From: Rhyacichthys aspro
Lineage: Eukaryota; Chordata; Actinopteri; Gobiiformes; Rhyacichthyidae
Direction of reading: 5' to 3'
DNA length: 64,000 nucleotides
Assembly (NCBI GenBank): GCA_036850595.1
Contig: CM072159.1
Span: forward strand, 3,933,978-3,997,977
Part shown: piece after piece, positions 50,481 through 62,289 of the stretch
Position numbering within the stretch: the first letter of the stretch is position 1
How the letters are laid out: each line of letters opens with the position of its first letter
Position numbers and translations under genes: made by a program
The notes under the pieces: model-generated
Told to the model about the DNA's origin: nothing
The model's input: the letters and a program-made list of their open reading frames with translations, nothing else
The model's database searches: none

Positions 50481-53400
50481 TATATTAATGTTATTATTTC
50501 ACTATATTGTCAGGAAAAAGTGAGCATGGTGGCTTGTTTGAGAAATGCACAAATCTTCCATTTTGTACTTTTTCCCTCTTTACATTAGCCCCCATTTATG
50601 AGTTGTGGCTGTGTGTTATGACCCATATAATGTGACATATGGCTCCCTGGTGCAGCATTTCCGTGGGATGCTCTCTAGAGCCGAGTATAATATACAGTGT
50701 CATAGAGGGCAAGCGGGGCATCATCCATCACTTAATAACACCACATTTCATTCAGTGATAGTACATTTTCCCTCACTATATCTGGCAAATTATTATCAAA
50801 AAGTATGGTTCTCCAAGAGGGTACTGTCCTGAAAACTAAATATTTTGTTCTTTGCAGAGGGATAAACTCTGACTTTGCCTGTGGAAAGCCAAACACTTTG
50901 TTCTGCTGTAGGAAAGATCTGCAATGTTTCAGAAACTAAGTCAATTTCGGTTTCCTGCTCATCGCCTCCAGCAACAAGTATCCTCCTGCTTGTTTTATGG
51001 AAATGAACTTCAGAGCTTATAGATATGTGTTTTGAACTGTTATAGGAGAAAACAAAAGCAAAAAAAAAAAAAACACAATTCTCCCCTGTCAGCTTATTCT
51101 ATAGGATTATGTTGTTTTAAAGCACTGCCCAGAGGTATCTAGCCCTGCCAACAACCTCAGAATTAATCTAGTAGGTGCTCAGAGCCAACAAGTAATATAC
51201 CCATGAGGCGTCTTAGAGCAGACACCAGTCCAGATTTCGCCGTCTTAATATGCAGGGTCACACTGGGCCCTTTTACTTTTAGACAGACCTGAGCTTATCT
51301 GTCCAAAGTTTTGCTCCATTTTATAAGTGACTTGACGGAGAGAAACCCCAAGTGTGCACAGAATATTTGCTATAAAACCTATTCCACAATCAAGAAGAGC
51401 AGTCTAAAACTTGAAATACAAAAGACAGAAATTTTACGCAAAGCAGAAATGTAATTTTTATAACATTTTGCCTTTAAACACCACTGTCTGCCAGGTCATT
51501 AAAGTTTATTGGCAGATAAAAAACACAGTTATAGCAACAGACCTATTAAGAGTAAAGGATATGGTACCCTCTCCTCACTTTGCTGCCAGTTCCACCATGT
51601 GGTGAATCACAAAAAAAAAAAAAAAAATCCTAGGTGGGCCAAAACTGAAAAAGGCACCTACAACAGAGCACCTGCTTTTCTAAAATGGCTACTTATTATT
51701 ATGTTAGTCAGTTTAATGATATTTAGTTCCAGTAGAAGTTCTCTAAATGCCTGATAAAGTCTAGCACCCCTTCTGTCAGAATGGCATCACATCAGACATG
51801 GCAGTAGGTACAACAGAAGGATGCATGTGAACAAAAATGAACCTACACCAATCATTTTTGGCCGATACAAATGAGCAAATCTATTGAAAATAAACAGCAG
51901 CCATCTTTGGCTCATGAAATGTTACAATGAGCTGCAAATCATTCTGGGTGACAGCAATAAAGAGAAGAAAACAGAGAAGTGTCCAAAAATGTATCATAGA
52001 TTTTTGGTTTTCTCACAGTATTACTGACTTGTGTGTGTGTGTGTGCGCGTGTGGGGTTTTTTTTAATTAAAACTAAACGCACTTTGGTTTTGTAACTTTT
52101 CAACTTGATCGTGATCACTCAGTTTAGGCCCACACACTTTTAAAAGAGGCTAAATCTAGGAGTCCTCCCACTCATTTAACAAAGTGCCTTTTATGTCAGG
52201 AAAAAGCACTATTTTAAAAAAGGAATGGTGCAATATGGGAACAGCTTTTCAAGATAAGCCTTTACTATAACCTTACTGTAAACCAAAAGAATTTTATATT
52301 TGTACTAATATTAAGTCTCTCTGTTCTCTCATACTGTGAAATAGATCACATACACCTTATCTCATCCTCCTGTTTAGCTTTTAAAATATAAAATTACTTC
52401 AACTGCAGGCCTCAATAAGTCCATATTTTGCACCTGGGACTCTCTCAATTGACAAGAAATGGCAATCCTCAAAAATGTCTTATTGTGAAAAAATAATAAC
52501 ATGGTCTGAGCCTCGCCTTTTAGAGTAGCACCTATACCAGAGTATATGGTCTATATTTCTGATGTATTTCCTGATGGCCACACTGACAGTGTATGCTGGT
52601 CTCCACATTGAAGTATGGGGCTGTCAGTGGGGCTCAGAGACAAGCAGAAGGCTCTGGGTGAAAGCAATCAGATGGCTTGAAAGTTATAATATCCTCTGAG
52701 ACTGTGCGCACCGGGAAGCTGACTGACAGAAAGGAATCTGTTTTCTTTCTCCACTCCACTTTCACCTGCAAGGATTAGGGGGCTGACCGGACCTGAAGAT
52801 CAATCTCTGCTCTTCCTATATATTTGTAGAGTGCCTTTCGTCTGGTGAAAACAATCATCAGTAATGCTTTGAGTTTCTTCTTTTCTGTGAAGAACTACAC
52901 TACTGACTACAGTCACTGCTTTATCAAAACTTAATGTACATTTCCAATTGTCAATAGCCAAAAAATGTCCATTCTGCATGAAGCAGGCTTCAGTTTCAAT
53001 TGCACCTGTTGTGTTTCAAGATTCCAAGCTATAACAATAATAAAAATCTCCTCTGGTATGTGTGTTTTGTGTCAGGGAATGGAGAGGGAGTGCCTCACAT
53101 CTGAGTCAATTAGTGCGTTTACATGCATAGGTTACTCCAACTATGTTTATAGCTCAATTAAACCATCTCAGTGGTGTCTGAGTTTACAGCACAAGAGAGA
53201 ATCACACTTCTGTGTCTGCAGCGCTCCGCTCAGACTAATGTTGCATTCATGTGGTCTTTGTACTTGACAGAACTCAGTGTTTGATAAAAAGAGAAAAGAA
53301 GCAAACATTAGCATGTAAAATACTCACACTATACTTAACTGGGCAACATAGCTCAGTAATCATTGAGTCATTAATAAATATCTAATGTTAAACACACAAA

Positions 53401-53524
53401 CACAACAAAGTTTTTCTTACGCGGCAACTACACCCTCTGAAAGCATCTCGACACCTCATAATCAACAGTAGACTAGCTTTTCTTTTTAATAGTTTTATGA
53501 CCTGAAAGAGCAAACTAACTGACA
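50481..53524. other. Intronic stretch; simple repeats only
   Basis: There is a poly-A tract near 51059-51075, another near 51610-51626, and a (TG)n microsatellite at 52030-52051. The dispersed repeat copy at 53150-53320 is listed separately. No exon was recognised. Confidence 0.4.
53150..53320 (+). repeat. Dispersed repeat, copy B (pairs with 27975-28170)
   Basis: This aligns with the reverse complement of 27975-28170 in blocks such as CAGCGCTCC and TTCATGTGGTCTT. A short TAGTGCGTTTACATGCATAG stretch just upstream is typical of another common fish repeat edge. Confidence 0.65.
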
Positions 53525-53660
53525 AACAGTAGCCAGTCAGCGTGACCCCAAAATGTGTGTACCCCGCCTCAGGCCCAAAGCTGCTGGGAGAAGCTCCAGC
53601 CACCCGCGCACAACCCTCAACGGGGACCAAGCGGTAGAAGATGAATGAATAAATGAATAT
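53525..53660 (+). repeat. LINE-type 3-prime tail fragment
   Basis: The blocks TGTGTGTACCCCGCCTC, AGAAGCTCCAGCCACCCGCG and AAGCGGTAGAAGATGAATGA, followed by a (GAAT)n tail, form the 3-prime end of a very common teleost non-LTR retrotransposon, probably RTE-like. Only the tail is present, as is typical for 5-prime truncated copies. Class is from memory. Confidence 0.8.
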
Positions 53661-54896
53661 ATATATTTATTTGTTTCATTTGAAAGTAACCTGATTTAAT
53701 GGTTAAATGAATTGTTCACCTGAAAAATTACAGTGGCATCATTTTAGGTGTATTTTAACAATTATTAAATGGTTTAGAGGACATTTCAGAATATCAAGAT
53801 ATATATAATGAATATATGTATTATGTATGTACTTTTTCATATGGCCCTTTATGGAAGTCATTTACAGAGCTTGTGTGTACGGTGACTTCTGAACAAAACC
53901 AAGCATGCATATTTATTTTATGTAACTAAATTCTTGTAAACTGAGCAAAATAAAGCCACACACTCTTATGTACTTATACTTTTTTGACATACAAGTTTGT
54001 TTTACTATTGCTGCTGCATTGCTTTCAACAAAAACAAAGATCTGGGGCTTTTACTTATTACACCTCACATCATTGTAAATATCTGAAGTTGCTTTACAGA
54101 AATTAACAGGCAAAAAAATGAAAAATGAACACCCTTGGTCCGAGACCCTTTGTCAGAAAATACAAAACATACCTGAGAAGATCACAAATATCGAGGGCCA
54201 AGAGCAGATTTTTTTGTTTTATATGACAACAGCTATTATAAAACCAATCCCATTTAATTGTAACCTACAAACAAAAAGGCAGTCAATCCCAGAAAAACAC
54301 AGTTATTGTTGAAATTCAAGACAAAATTCTGTTAAAATGAAAGATCCTTCTTTCATGAAACTTACAACCAATCAAGTTTCTCAACACTCCACACACTAAA
54401 GATAAACATGGCCACAGTTAGACTGAAACACACATGGACCCTTCTGGTGGTACAGCTATACAAACTTCAGAAGAAAAGATGCACCACTTCCTTCCCATGG
54501 CTCATGTCTGCAGCCTGTTGTTATTCGGGGAGCTCTGCAGCACCATACTCACACACCGCATCCTATTTCAGACCAGATACAACACCCTGAACCCACTCAC
54601 TCTCTAGGCAACTGTCACAGTTCATTCATGTTAATATTACAAGTCATTTTGTATTCTGTCACAACAGCTTACAGCTAATTATATGTCTCATAAATTATAT
54701 ATGTCCTCTTGGCTAAAAGGAAATGATTTGCATTTCATTATTTGCCCCGCACTGAATGAAATCGTTCAATAAAAGGTTGATGCATTTACAACGCCTTTTA
54801 TTATGTGACCGTGCCAGTTACCTTTCATTTCCATAATTCTTGCTCAGCTTTATAGACATAAGTGCTCAATGACAATTGCTGGGCTTCTTTTTTAGG
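53661..54896. other. Intronic stretch next to the start exon; nothing recognised
   Basis: AT-rich sequence without repeat or exon signature. The immediate 3-prime side of the start exon's donor is ordinary intron. Confidence 0.4.
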
Positions 54897-54902
54897 CCTT
54901 AC

Positions 54903-54951
54903 CTGTGCACAGGATAAGAGCAGCAAGTCCCACGCATTGAAGTGGCCCCAT
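54903..54951 (-). CDS. tmem132: TMEM132-family start exon, signal peptide coding part
   Basis: The coding part of the start exon holds 16 codons plus one base, MGPLQCVGLAALILCT, a short hydrophobic signal peptide. It ends at a consensus donor, G|GTAAGG (GT at 54902-54901). The single leftover G joins the first two bases of the exon at 17388 to give GTG (Val), then GDSKVILDG, so the reading frame is continuous over the 37.5-kb intron. The ATG at 54951 has G at -3 and G at +4, a good Kozak context. An in-frame ATG at 54969 would add MSPHRD but has C at -3, so the downstream start is preferred. No alternative coding exon is visible. The join is inferred from phase and signal-peptide logic, not from transcripts. 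Confidence 0.85.
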
Positions 54952-55093
54952 GTCTCGATGTGGGCTCATTTGTAGTCGGTGGGAAAAGGATAGCTCCTTC
55001 AGCACAAATCCTCACGACTTTGCACGCAATTTATCCTCTGTGAGCAGTTCTCCATGTAAAACTTAACTGTTGTATTCCGCTCCAAGCCACCTG
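54952..55093 (-). other. tmem132: TMEM132 5-prime UTR part of start exon with NAGNAG acceptor
   Basis: This is the noncoding leader just upstream of the start codon on the minus strand. The exon edge is a tandem acceptor, CTTGTAGCAG, so splicing could start the exon at 55093 or 55090, a 3-base difference. A pyrimidine-rich stretch precedes it. The segment carries the end of an upstream ORF (stop at 55001-54999) and the weaker in-frame ATG at 54969. Confidence 0.65.
54999..55055 (-). promoter_or_regulatory. Upstream ORF in TMEM132 leader (exon-2 part)
   Basis: A small frame begins with ATG at 55055 and reads MENCSQRINCVQSREDLC before a TGA. It ends 29 bases before the ATG at 54969 and 47 bases before the preferred ATG at 54951, and lies in a different frame from the main coding sequence. 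If the leader intron is removed as modelled, the same frame extends back to an ATG at 55792 in the first exon. It could reduce or tune translation of the main protein, but that is inference. Confidence 0.5.
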
Positions 55094-55773
55094 CTACAAG
55101 AACAGAGGGGCACAGTCAGTGGGAGACCAAAACACCCAGGAAGGTTTGATTTTGACAAGGGTTAGGAGGATGTTAAACTAATGTTGCCATTTTAATACTC
55201 CCACCCTCCATTACTTTAAAACAAGAAATTAACTCAATGCCCCTTTTTCTGCCATTCAAAACATACACCCCAAATCACTACAGAAATTGCAAACTGGGAG
55301 AACAGATTTTTTTATTATTACAGATGGGGGTCGTTCATCAGTGTTGGAGACATGCCACATCCCTGCTGTCCAGTAGCTTACTCCAGAACCAATTTTACGC
55401 ACATGCGCGACACTTTTATTTGAAAGATGTAATTAAAGAGAAGTCAAAGTGGAGCGCACATATGCATTTCACTTTCAAAAATGAACACATTTGACAGCAG
55501 ATATCATTTAATATCTAACAGCTTCTGAATGGTTTGCGCTAAAGGGCAGAGTCAGCCTAATTACTGTGGCTAGAACAGGTGTGTGATAAATACGAGCTAA
55601 CAACCGTGGGTTTTTTTTCTTTAGCTTTTCAAAGATTTTCGCTTTACTTCCTTAGCATTGCCTTAAAGTGATGTTGGGAGTATTACTACAGAGGGTTCAG
55701 ATTTAACTCTGTGCTAAGCAAAACTATCACCGTGAATTGATGCGAAAACTAACAGTGCTGGCTTGTTTCTTAC
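55094..55773 (-). other. tmem132: Predicted intron in TMEM132 leader
   Basis: This is a predicted intron of about 680 bp. The donor is AAATG|GTAAGAAAC (GT at 55773-55772) and the acceptor is the tandem NAGNAG at 55096-55091. It contains no open frame of interest and no recognised repeat. It is supported only by splice consensus and by its place between the CpG-rich leader and the start exon. Confidence 0.5.
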
Positions 55774-56190
55774 CATTTCTCTTGCACACCATGCCACGAC
55801 GCCGTCTCACTTCAAAAAAAATCCTCTCAAAAAGTCCTCTCCTCTTGCCAGTATTTTTATTTGAAGAAAAAAAAAACTAAATAGAAACTCCTTTATCCTT
55901 CATTCAGCTCAGCTCAGAAAAAAAAACCCTCCGCTGTTTTTTGTTGCTGTTTTCTTCTCTTGTTCCATGAAGCGCTGCGAATCACAGGTCTGTGCTGACA
56001 AGTGGCGCGCCGCGATATGAACGCGTGTCTAACTTCCAGAAAGACGTGAAGCCAACGCCGGCGTCTGGAGCTGGAAAACCAGACGCTGTGCACTGCCTCC
56101 GCCGCTCAGCTCTGCGCCCCGTGGCTGTGCACCGGAGAGAGAGCTTGTGCGCAAAGTGGAAGGGGCCAAGCGAGGCGCACTCCGGGGCTC
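55774..56190 (-). other. tmem132: Predicted noncoding first exon and leader of TMEM132 gene
   Basis: This segment is rich in CG dinucleotides between about 55970 and 56230, unlike the AT-rich sequence around it. It ends in a good minus-strand donor at 55773. The transcription start is not determinable, so the upstream limit is a guess set just downstream of an inverted CCAAT motif. Several upstream ATGs are present; the last, at 55792, has G at -3 and G at +4 and opens a frame that crosses the splice junction. A+T-rich runs at 55810-55930 would form an unusual poly-U and poly-A rich leader. Confidence 0.5.
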
Positions 56191-56280
56191 GATTGGCAAA
56201 TGAGGGGGTTGGCGGACGTCACGTCAGCAAGTATTGTGACATCCAATTCCCAGCTCATACCTCATAGCGAGAGCGGTTTT
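56190..56280 (-). promoter_or_regulatory. CpG-rich promoter with CCAAT and CRE-like motifs
   Basis: This is the proximal promoter candidate for the TMEM132 gene. ATTGG at 56192-56196 is a CCAAT box on the minus strand. GACGTCACGTCAG at 56215-56227 contains two overlapping cAMP-response-element cores. A second CCAAT-like motif in the opposite orientation lies near 56241. No clear TATA box sits at a consistent distance, which fits a CpG-island promoter. Motif calls are by eye; activity is inferred. Confidence 0.5.
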
Positions 56281-59200
56281 ATTCCCCACGCTGTTGGGAG
56301 AAAATGGGAAAATTAGACGGCAAATTAGAAAAGGAGCTCCAGTCCCGCGCACCGAATGTGTTTAATTACATTTTCGGTTGACTGGAAACTAACACAAGAC
56401 TGAGAGTGCAGATTGACAATAATCGCTTCACCTAAAGTAATGAATATTCTGACTAAAAGGTAGGCTTCTCTGCAGGGAGCTTTGTCAAATGAGCAACTAC
56501 AAAAATATGCTCACAGTTAAGTCCTCATGGCACGACTTCAAGCGTTTACTTTAAAAAGTGAAGGAAAAGAGGGAAAAAATGCACAATGAAATGTTTAAAC
56601 CTGTATTTCCTTCAGCATGACGACTTTGATGAAAGAAATTGAATTATGTGGTAAAATAACCCACATTAAGTAGGTTATTTTCAGACAGATGTCAGATTAT
56701 ATTTTATCATGGGTAAATGTTTCCCAAACGTTTCAAAATACCAAATGAATCATGATCCAACAAGATCCCACAGAATCTACATAACATATTCTTAGCTTGC
56801 TACTGACTGCTATTGACAGTTGCCATTTTCTCCACATCTCATCTGAATAAATGTCATGCAAAGACATGCAACTATACTACATATTCGCTCTGATCTATTG
56901 TAAACTTTGTGCAGACGCCTAAAAATCTACTGCAACCACCTTTAGGCCCCGGTGCATTATTTGGTAAACACTTGTCCTGAGCTATTTTCTCTTTCTTCAC
57001 AGTCTTCTAACTTGAAAGGGTGTTTGTGTCCAGTCACAGTAGAAGAACAGTAGAAGCATCAGCAGCAGCAAAATGCAACCTGTTGTGCATGGCTCGCTCA
57101 TAAGAATCAACAGTGCCACCTATAGGAACCCTCTGACTGCAAGCAGCTGCCATCAGTGAGCCGCTGACTCATGACTCACACAGCAGGAAATGCTGCATGG
57201 GTTACTTAGAGTCTTTCTCAGTTGCTAAATATGGTGATGCAGGAAGCAGCCAGACCTTGGACTAGGACACATTTAGTATAGTACTTAAGTGGATAGGTAT
57301 TTCAATAAAACTGCATTTAAATGTCTCCATAAACACCTGTAAAGCCTTGATAGCTCATCTGCAGAGGTAGAACAACAGTGATAATGGCTAATTTTCTTCT
57401 TTTGTAATGTGCTTTTTCAGCCTTACCTAACCAGAAAAACTCTCTTGTTGATTGTTCTTAACTTTCTTTGGTTTTACATACTTTTCTTATTTATTTATTT
57501 TTTTCCACCAGTGAACCTTGTCCTACTGTGGTGCATTAATGAACTACATGGTATACTGTAAAAGGAATATTGTGCAAATGTTTTGCAGATGTGGTTTCAC
57601 TCCATTAAACATGACATTCAGGAAGCCATGAAGGAGTGTGGAACTATCCTTACCTTGCATGGCAGATAGATTCTTCAGGATTTGCAAGTTCATTAACTCA
57701 CTAAAATCCATCTTGTACTGGTCCAGGAAAAGCATTTGCTCGCGACCTGCCGCCGGTTCCGACCAATGGTCTGGCAGCACTAACAGTTCGTTCACAAACA
57801 CGTTTTACATCTGATGAAGCAACTGTTTGACGCTGCTATCACTGGTTCAAACTGCTGTGCATTCATCCAATCACTGACCAGTTATTCATATGAAGTATCT
57901 GCCATTTGCAAACGTTTTCTGTGAAATCCCTCCAAGAAGAACAGAACAACTCCCATGAGACTGTATTTACTAGTAGATAGACAAAGATAGACAAGATTTC
58001 ACTCTCAATTTGTCCTTGTCTTTGGTAATAATTTTGGCAAAACAACAGCAAAACATTACCCCATATTTTCTGACTGGGAGTCAGAGTCAGGTTAGAACTA
58101 CACTGCTACTACTTCTCACACTGTCAAAGGAAATTCCATAATTATTAGAAGTTGCTATATACTGCTTATTAATTGAAGGTTCATCTAGGGATGAATCCTG
58201 CATTACCCACTCAACCTTTGTTGGAAAAGTAAGGCAGAGACACATGTAAAATAGTATAGCTTTAGGAGCATCCCTGCAGCTGAATCCACTCCAATGCACT
58301 GCAAAACACCAATTAGTGGCCATTGGCTGAGAAGTGCAGGAACCCTGTAGGTTTAACATCTTCTTCACAGTCTGTGTCTGTCCTATTTTCTGCTCTGCCT
58401 TCTTTGTTCAATGAGAAAGGGATATCAAAGGTGAAAGGCACTTTACATTTGAAGATGATGACACTTGAAAAAGCTATCCACAAAGGAACTTTCAAAAGTT
58501 AGCAGAGAAAATATAATTTATAATAACAGTAAGGCATATTCTGGTCACTGAAATTCTTGACAAGAAACTTTTACTAAAACATGTATGAAAAGAGAACATA
58601 AATGCCAAGGGCTACAAAAATCTATATTGTCACATTAGAATAACACTCGCCCTCAGTCGCCTCTTTTCATTATGACAGGATATTCAGAGTAGACCTGTGA
58701 CCTTTAGGGCCTTAATAGCTTCCTCTACTGTTACTTATAAAAATCCATGTTTAATACAATAAGTTTGAGAATGTATTTTGAGTGTATAAAATATGAAACA
58801 TTCACTTCTCTCCTTGCCTTATGTTTTCAACAGAGCACACCTGCCTGCCAATCAGAAAAGAGGCAGAGCCCATTTGTTATGTCTCTGCTGTATGTGTGTC
58901 TTCAGTATTAGTGTATTTAAAGGGTCAATAAATACTCTCAAATGTGTCAAGATAAAGTCTCTCACCAAAGCCTTCTTCCTGGAGATACTGACACCATCCA
59001 GACTGGCCGAGTGACCCGCCACTTTGATACGACTTCAAAGATTTTACACATTTCCGCTGCTCCATTTTGCAATAGAATTCTGTCATTGCTTCCTGCTTCT
59101 TTCCACCTTATCTCTTCTGCAAAGCAATGTCAAATACAGGTCTGTGTCAGTCCTTGCTAGATCTGATCCCTGCACAGATATAAATAGTTAATGTAAAGCA

Positions 59201-60389
59201 TGATGAGAAGGAGGAATTTTTAGGTACAATAAAACAAAAATGTAATTGTCTAGACAAAAGCCTTATGAGCCACATGAAGTCACAACATCACCAAATGATT
59301 CATCATAGGTGCCCATTTAATGTTTCTCTTTTATGAGGTTCAGATTTCTTGTAAAATTTGGAAAGTTTGGTGGAGTTTTTGAGCCTGCTCTCATCACAGT
59401 TTTACAAGCTCTTCCATCTGGTATAGACACTAGTAAATGAACATCCCTCGGGGTCTCGGAAAGACTCTTGCATTTGCTTGGATAACACACTATGTTCGAT
59501 CTGTTTGGTGTCACAACTAAAGAGGTATATTGGTGAACACTCAATGTGGTATTTCCTTGGCTGAAGTTCACTTAGTGATGGTGTCAGTTAAGCGTGTTGG
59601 GCCACTTGTATGCAGCAGCAAGATGAGCAAATGCATCTCCTCCACAATTGACCCATACGTCATAACACGGCAGCTCAAAGGGAACGTGGAATGAATAGCA
59701 AAGGCCTGAGTGTAAAGGCTGAGTGAGGTATTAATCATATTGATATTTCTCTTTAAATGTTAAGTTTAGCAGTCCGCTGCAGGCCCGGCTACACGGTTAA
59801 GTTTTTAAAACAAAAGATTAAGCAGTTAAATCTGTTAAACACTCTTCTTCATAATGCAGCAGATGTTGAACACTCAGAATGGGAGCCCTGGAGAGAGCAG
59901 GGCATGCATCTGTCAGCGTAGTGATAACACTAAAGAGTACAGTCTCATTCCCACAAACACGAATTAACAGTGATTGTCCATCCACTAACCTGATTACTGC
60001 TTTAGAAAGAGAGCTGTTTTATGCCCTTGTCATTGCACAAACAAAAATAATATCTGATAAATGAGAGAGGAAAGGCACACGCACAATGACAACGATATGT
60101 TATGAATAAAACATCGGACTCTGCTGTGATACATGATTTTCTTCACAATGTGACGCACCTTTTAAATATTTTCTAGGTGTGTATGGAGGACCAAACAGGT
60201 CAGATGCTGTGCCACTGAAATTTAATGAGAGATGGGAACATCTGGCTGCAAAGTAAACATTATGTCAGACATGATTCACGTCACGGACATTGCTCGCTAA
60301 TCTTTGCAGCAGGTGATTCATTTATACAGGTGTAGAATACAGGTGTAGCTGCGCTGTGCAATTTATCTTTATTTTTCTACACTGACTAA
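56281..60389. other. Upstream flank of the TMEM132 gene; no gene seen
   Basis: About 4.1 kb without a supported exon on either strand. Frames of 60-93 codons at 57544-58495 on the minus strand overlap and have no motif. A short CAGCAGCAGCA run lies at 57060-57070. It may hold distal regulatory sequence, but nothing specific is visible. Confidence 0.4.
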
Positions 60390-60575
60390 AAGAAAAAAAA
60401 GAAAGGGGGGGGGGGGGGGGAAACCCCCCAAAAAAAAAAGGGGGGAGAAAGGGGGGAAAAGGGGAACAACCCCCTTCTCCACAAAAAAGGGGGAAAGAAA
60501 GAAAAAGAATTTTGCCTAAAAAAAAAAAAAAGGGGGAATTGCCAACCCCAAACAACCTTCCCCCTTGCTTTTCAC
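60390..60575. other. Homopolymer-ladder tract, probable assembly or sequencing damage
   Basis: The stretch is built from consecutive runs of G, A and C of 3 to 16 bases in an irregular ladder, starting with about 16 G at 60405-60420. It has no repeat period and differs from all neighbouring sequence. It sits exactly where the left end of the next dispersed repeat should be. This looks like a low-quality gap-filled region rather than biology. Confidence 0.7.
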
Positions 60576-60889
60576 CCCCAAGCGGCTAGGACACGCCCTC
60601 ATAAATAGGCCTCGCGTAAGGACGGCGCCATACAGCGATATACCTCCATCCACCAGAGGGCAGGCTCCAAAAGAAGAATTATATTATAAAATCCAATTGC
60701 AACTTTACAAGTGTAAAAAACCCTTTTACAGCCTGGTACAAAAGATGGTTCTGGTCTCTAGAGCTGAGTTCTTGTTACGTGACAACTCTGGGGGAGTGAA
60801 TTTTTTTAAATTCTTTGGTTTGCCCTCAGTTTAACTTTAGGGTTATGCATAATTAAGGGAGTGGCTACTTTGATTGACAGGGTGTCATT

Positions 60890-61925
60890 TTGCGTGGGCC
60901 ATGGCGGCCGCTAGCCTGTACGATGCTAACGCTAGCTGCTAGGTGTTAGCTGTGTCATTTTTGCTCTTCAGAGAAGTTTTGCATTAAACTACTGAGTTAT
61001 TTTTTGTAGTATTATGTGCCCTTCATTAACAGACCGTCCAAGAAGCTTGGCTCCAGTCTTTTTGGTGAGTAACATTCACATTGTATATTTGCTTAAGTCT
61101 TTATTAGCAATTTATTTTAGCAGATATGCTAACAGCCCTTAAGGCTATTCCCAGAGGTATCAAAGCAGTTAAAACCAGTCGCAAAATGAGATGGAAAAGT
61201 TTGATATATTTTGAATTTTAAGGAATATTTCTATGTTTATGTTAGATTTGGGGAAGTGCAGTCTCATATAAAAAGATGTGGTGGCATTATTTTAATTGTT
61301 TATTAAGACATTAAAATGTGGTTATCATTTTCAGAAATGTAAGTAGTTAATGTAAAGCCAGAACATTACTGTGATTAGACTAGTTTTATAATATTGACTG
61401 GAATTATGCTCTTAAGACTATGTTTATTTGTTCTAAACATAATACACTATTTTGTGATTAGACAAAATTGAGGTTTATGATGCAGTACTGCAATGCTTTA
61501 CTCCCTCATGCAGATTTAAATCTTATTGCTATTTTAAGGCAAAAAAAAAAAGCTTACGTTTTATATTGCAATACAGTAATCCTATAATTTAAGAAAAGAT
61601 TGATTTGAATCTATATTAATATTACATTCTTAAAATAAACCGATCAGTATAATTGGGGTCTTCATTGAATTGTATTTCACTGACTTTGTGTATTGTTTCC
61701 TGAAGGAGGTGATCCAGACAAACCTGACCAGTGTGTGTTGAAGACCAGACTCCTGCCACTTCAACTTTCATCTTCTCTTTCATCAGACATTTTACACAAC
61801 ATAGAATAACAAGCATTTGTTTTTGTGCATTACAGAAATGCTATCCTAATGTACTATATATTACAATACATACTTTTTCACCTTACTTTCCACATGTGCT
61901 GTCACAGCTTGCAGTCAATTAAAAA
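60890..61925 (+). ncRNA. Possible convergent plus-strand transcript
   Basis: A CpG-rich patch around 60895-60950 is followed by the donor TTTG|GTGAGTAAC at 61065. A possible acceptor (TGTTTCCTGAAG) lies near 61695-61706 and an ATTAAA signal at 61919. The frame opening at ATGGCGGCCGCT (60901) closes after 13 codons. The evidence is weak and the unit would face the minus-strand model at 62290-63200. Confidence 0.2.
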
Positions 61926-62289
61926 TGAACAATGCACAGCCTTATTTTTCATTTTATTGCACTTATTTTTCACATGACTTCCTAATTGTGGACTGAGCAT
62001 AACATTCTTCAGTTTATTTAGGGTTCTCATTTAAGATCATTTTAAAACACTCTCAGGCAGCAGTTAAAGACAGTAAAGTAAATTGTGTTAATAAATGTTA
62101 TATACATCATAAAACATAAAGAAAAACATATTTAATCTGTTCACATTCTGGTTGATACTACCCTCAGCAGTTATTTAGTGGGAGTAAGTTTTTATCAAAT
62201 CAGATTCATATGTTAAAGTATGTAGACCATGTCTAGTTTAAAAAGAGTGCAGAGCCATTATGAACAGTAAATATTAATACTTAGTAAAA

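Larger units (their letters stand above)
17389..54902 (-). other. tmem132: TMEM132 intron 1 (about 37.5 kb)
   Basis: The intron runs from donor GT at 54902-54901 to acceptor AG at 17390-17389. It contains nearly all the mobile-element relics of the window. TMEM132 genes are known for very long first introns, so this length is in keeping with the family. No nested coding gene is recognised on either strand. Confidence 0.8.

Noticed and set aside
60322..60555. A proline- and phenylalanine-rich protein
   Set aside because: It translates the homopolymer-ladder tract that is probably an assembly fault.
60895..60915. Vector polylinker contamination (GCGGCCGCTAGC holds NotI and NheI sites)
   Set aside because: The block lies in a run of GCTAAC/GCTAGC motifs typical of the surrounding fish repeat, and no other vector sequence adjoins it.
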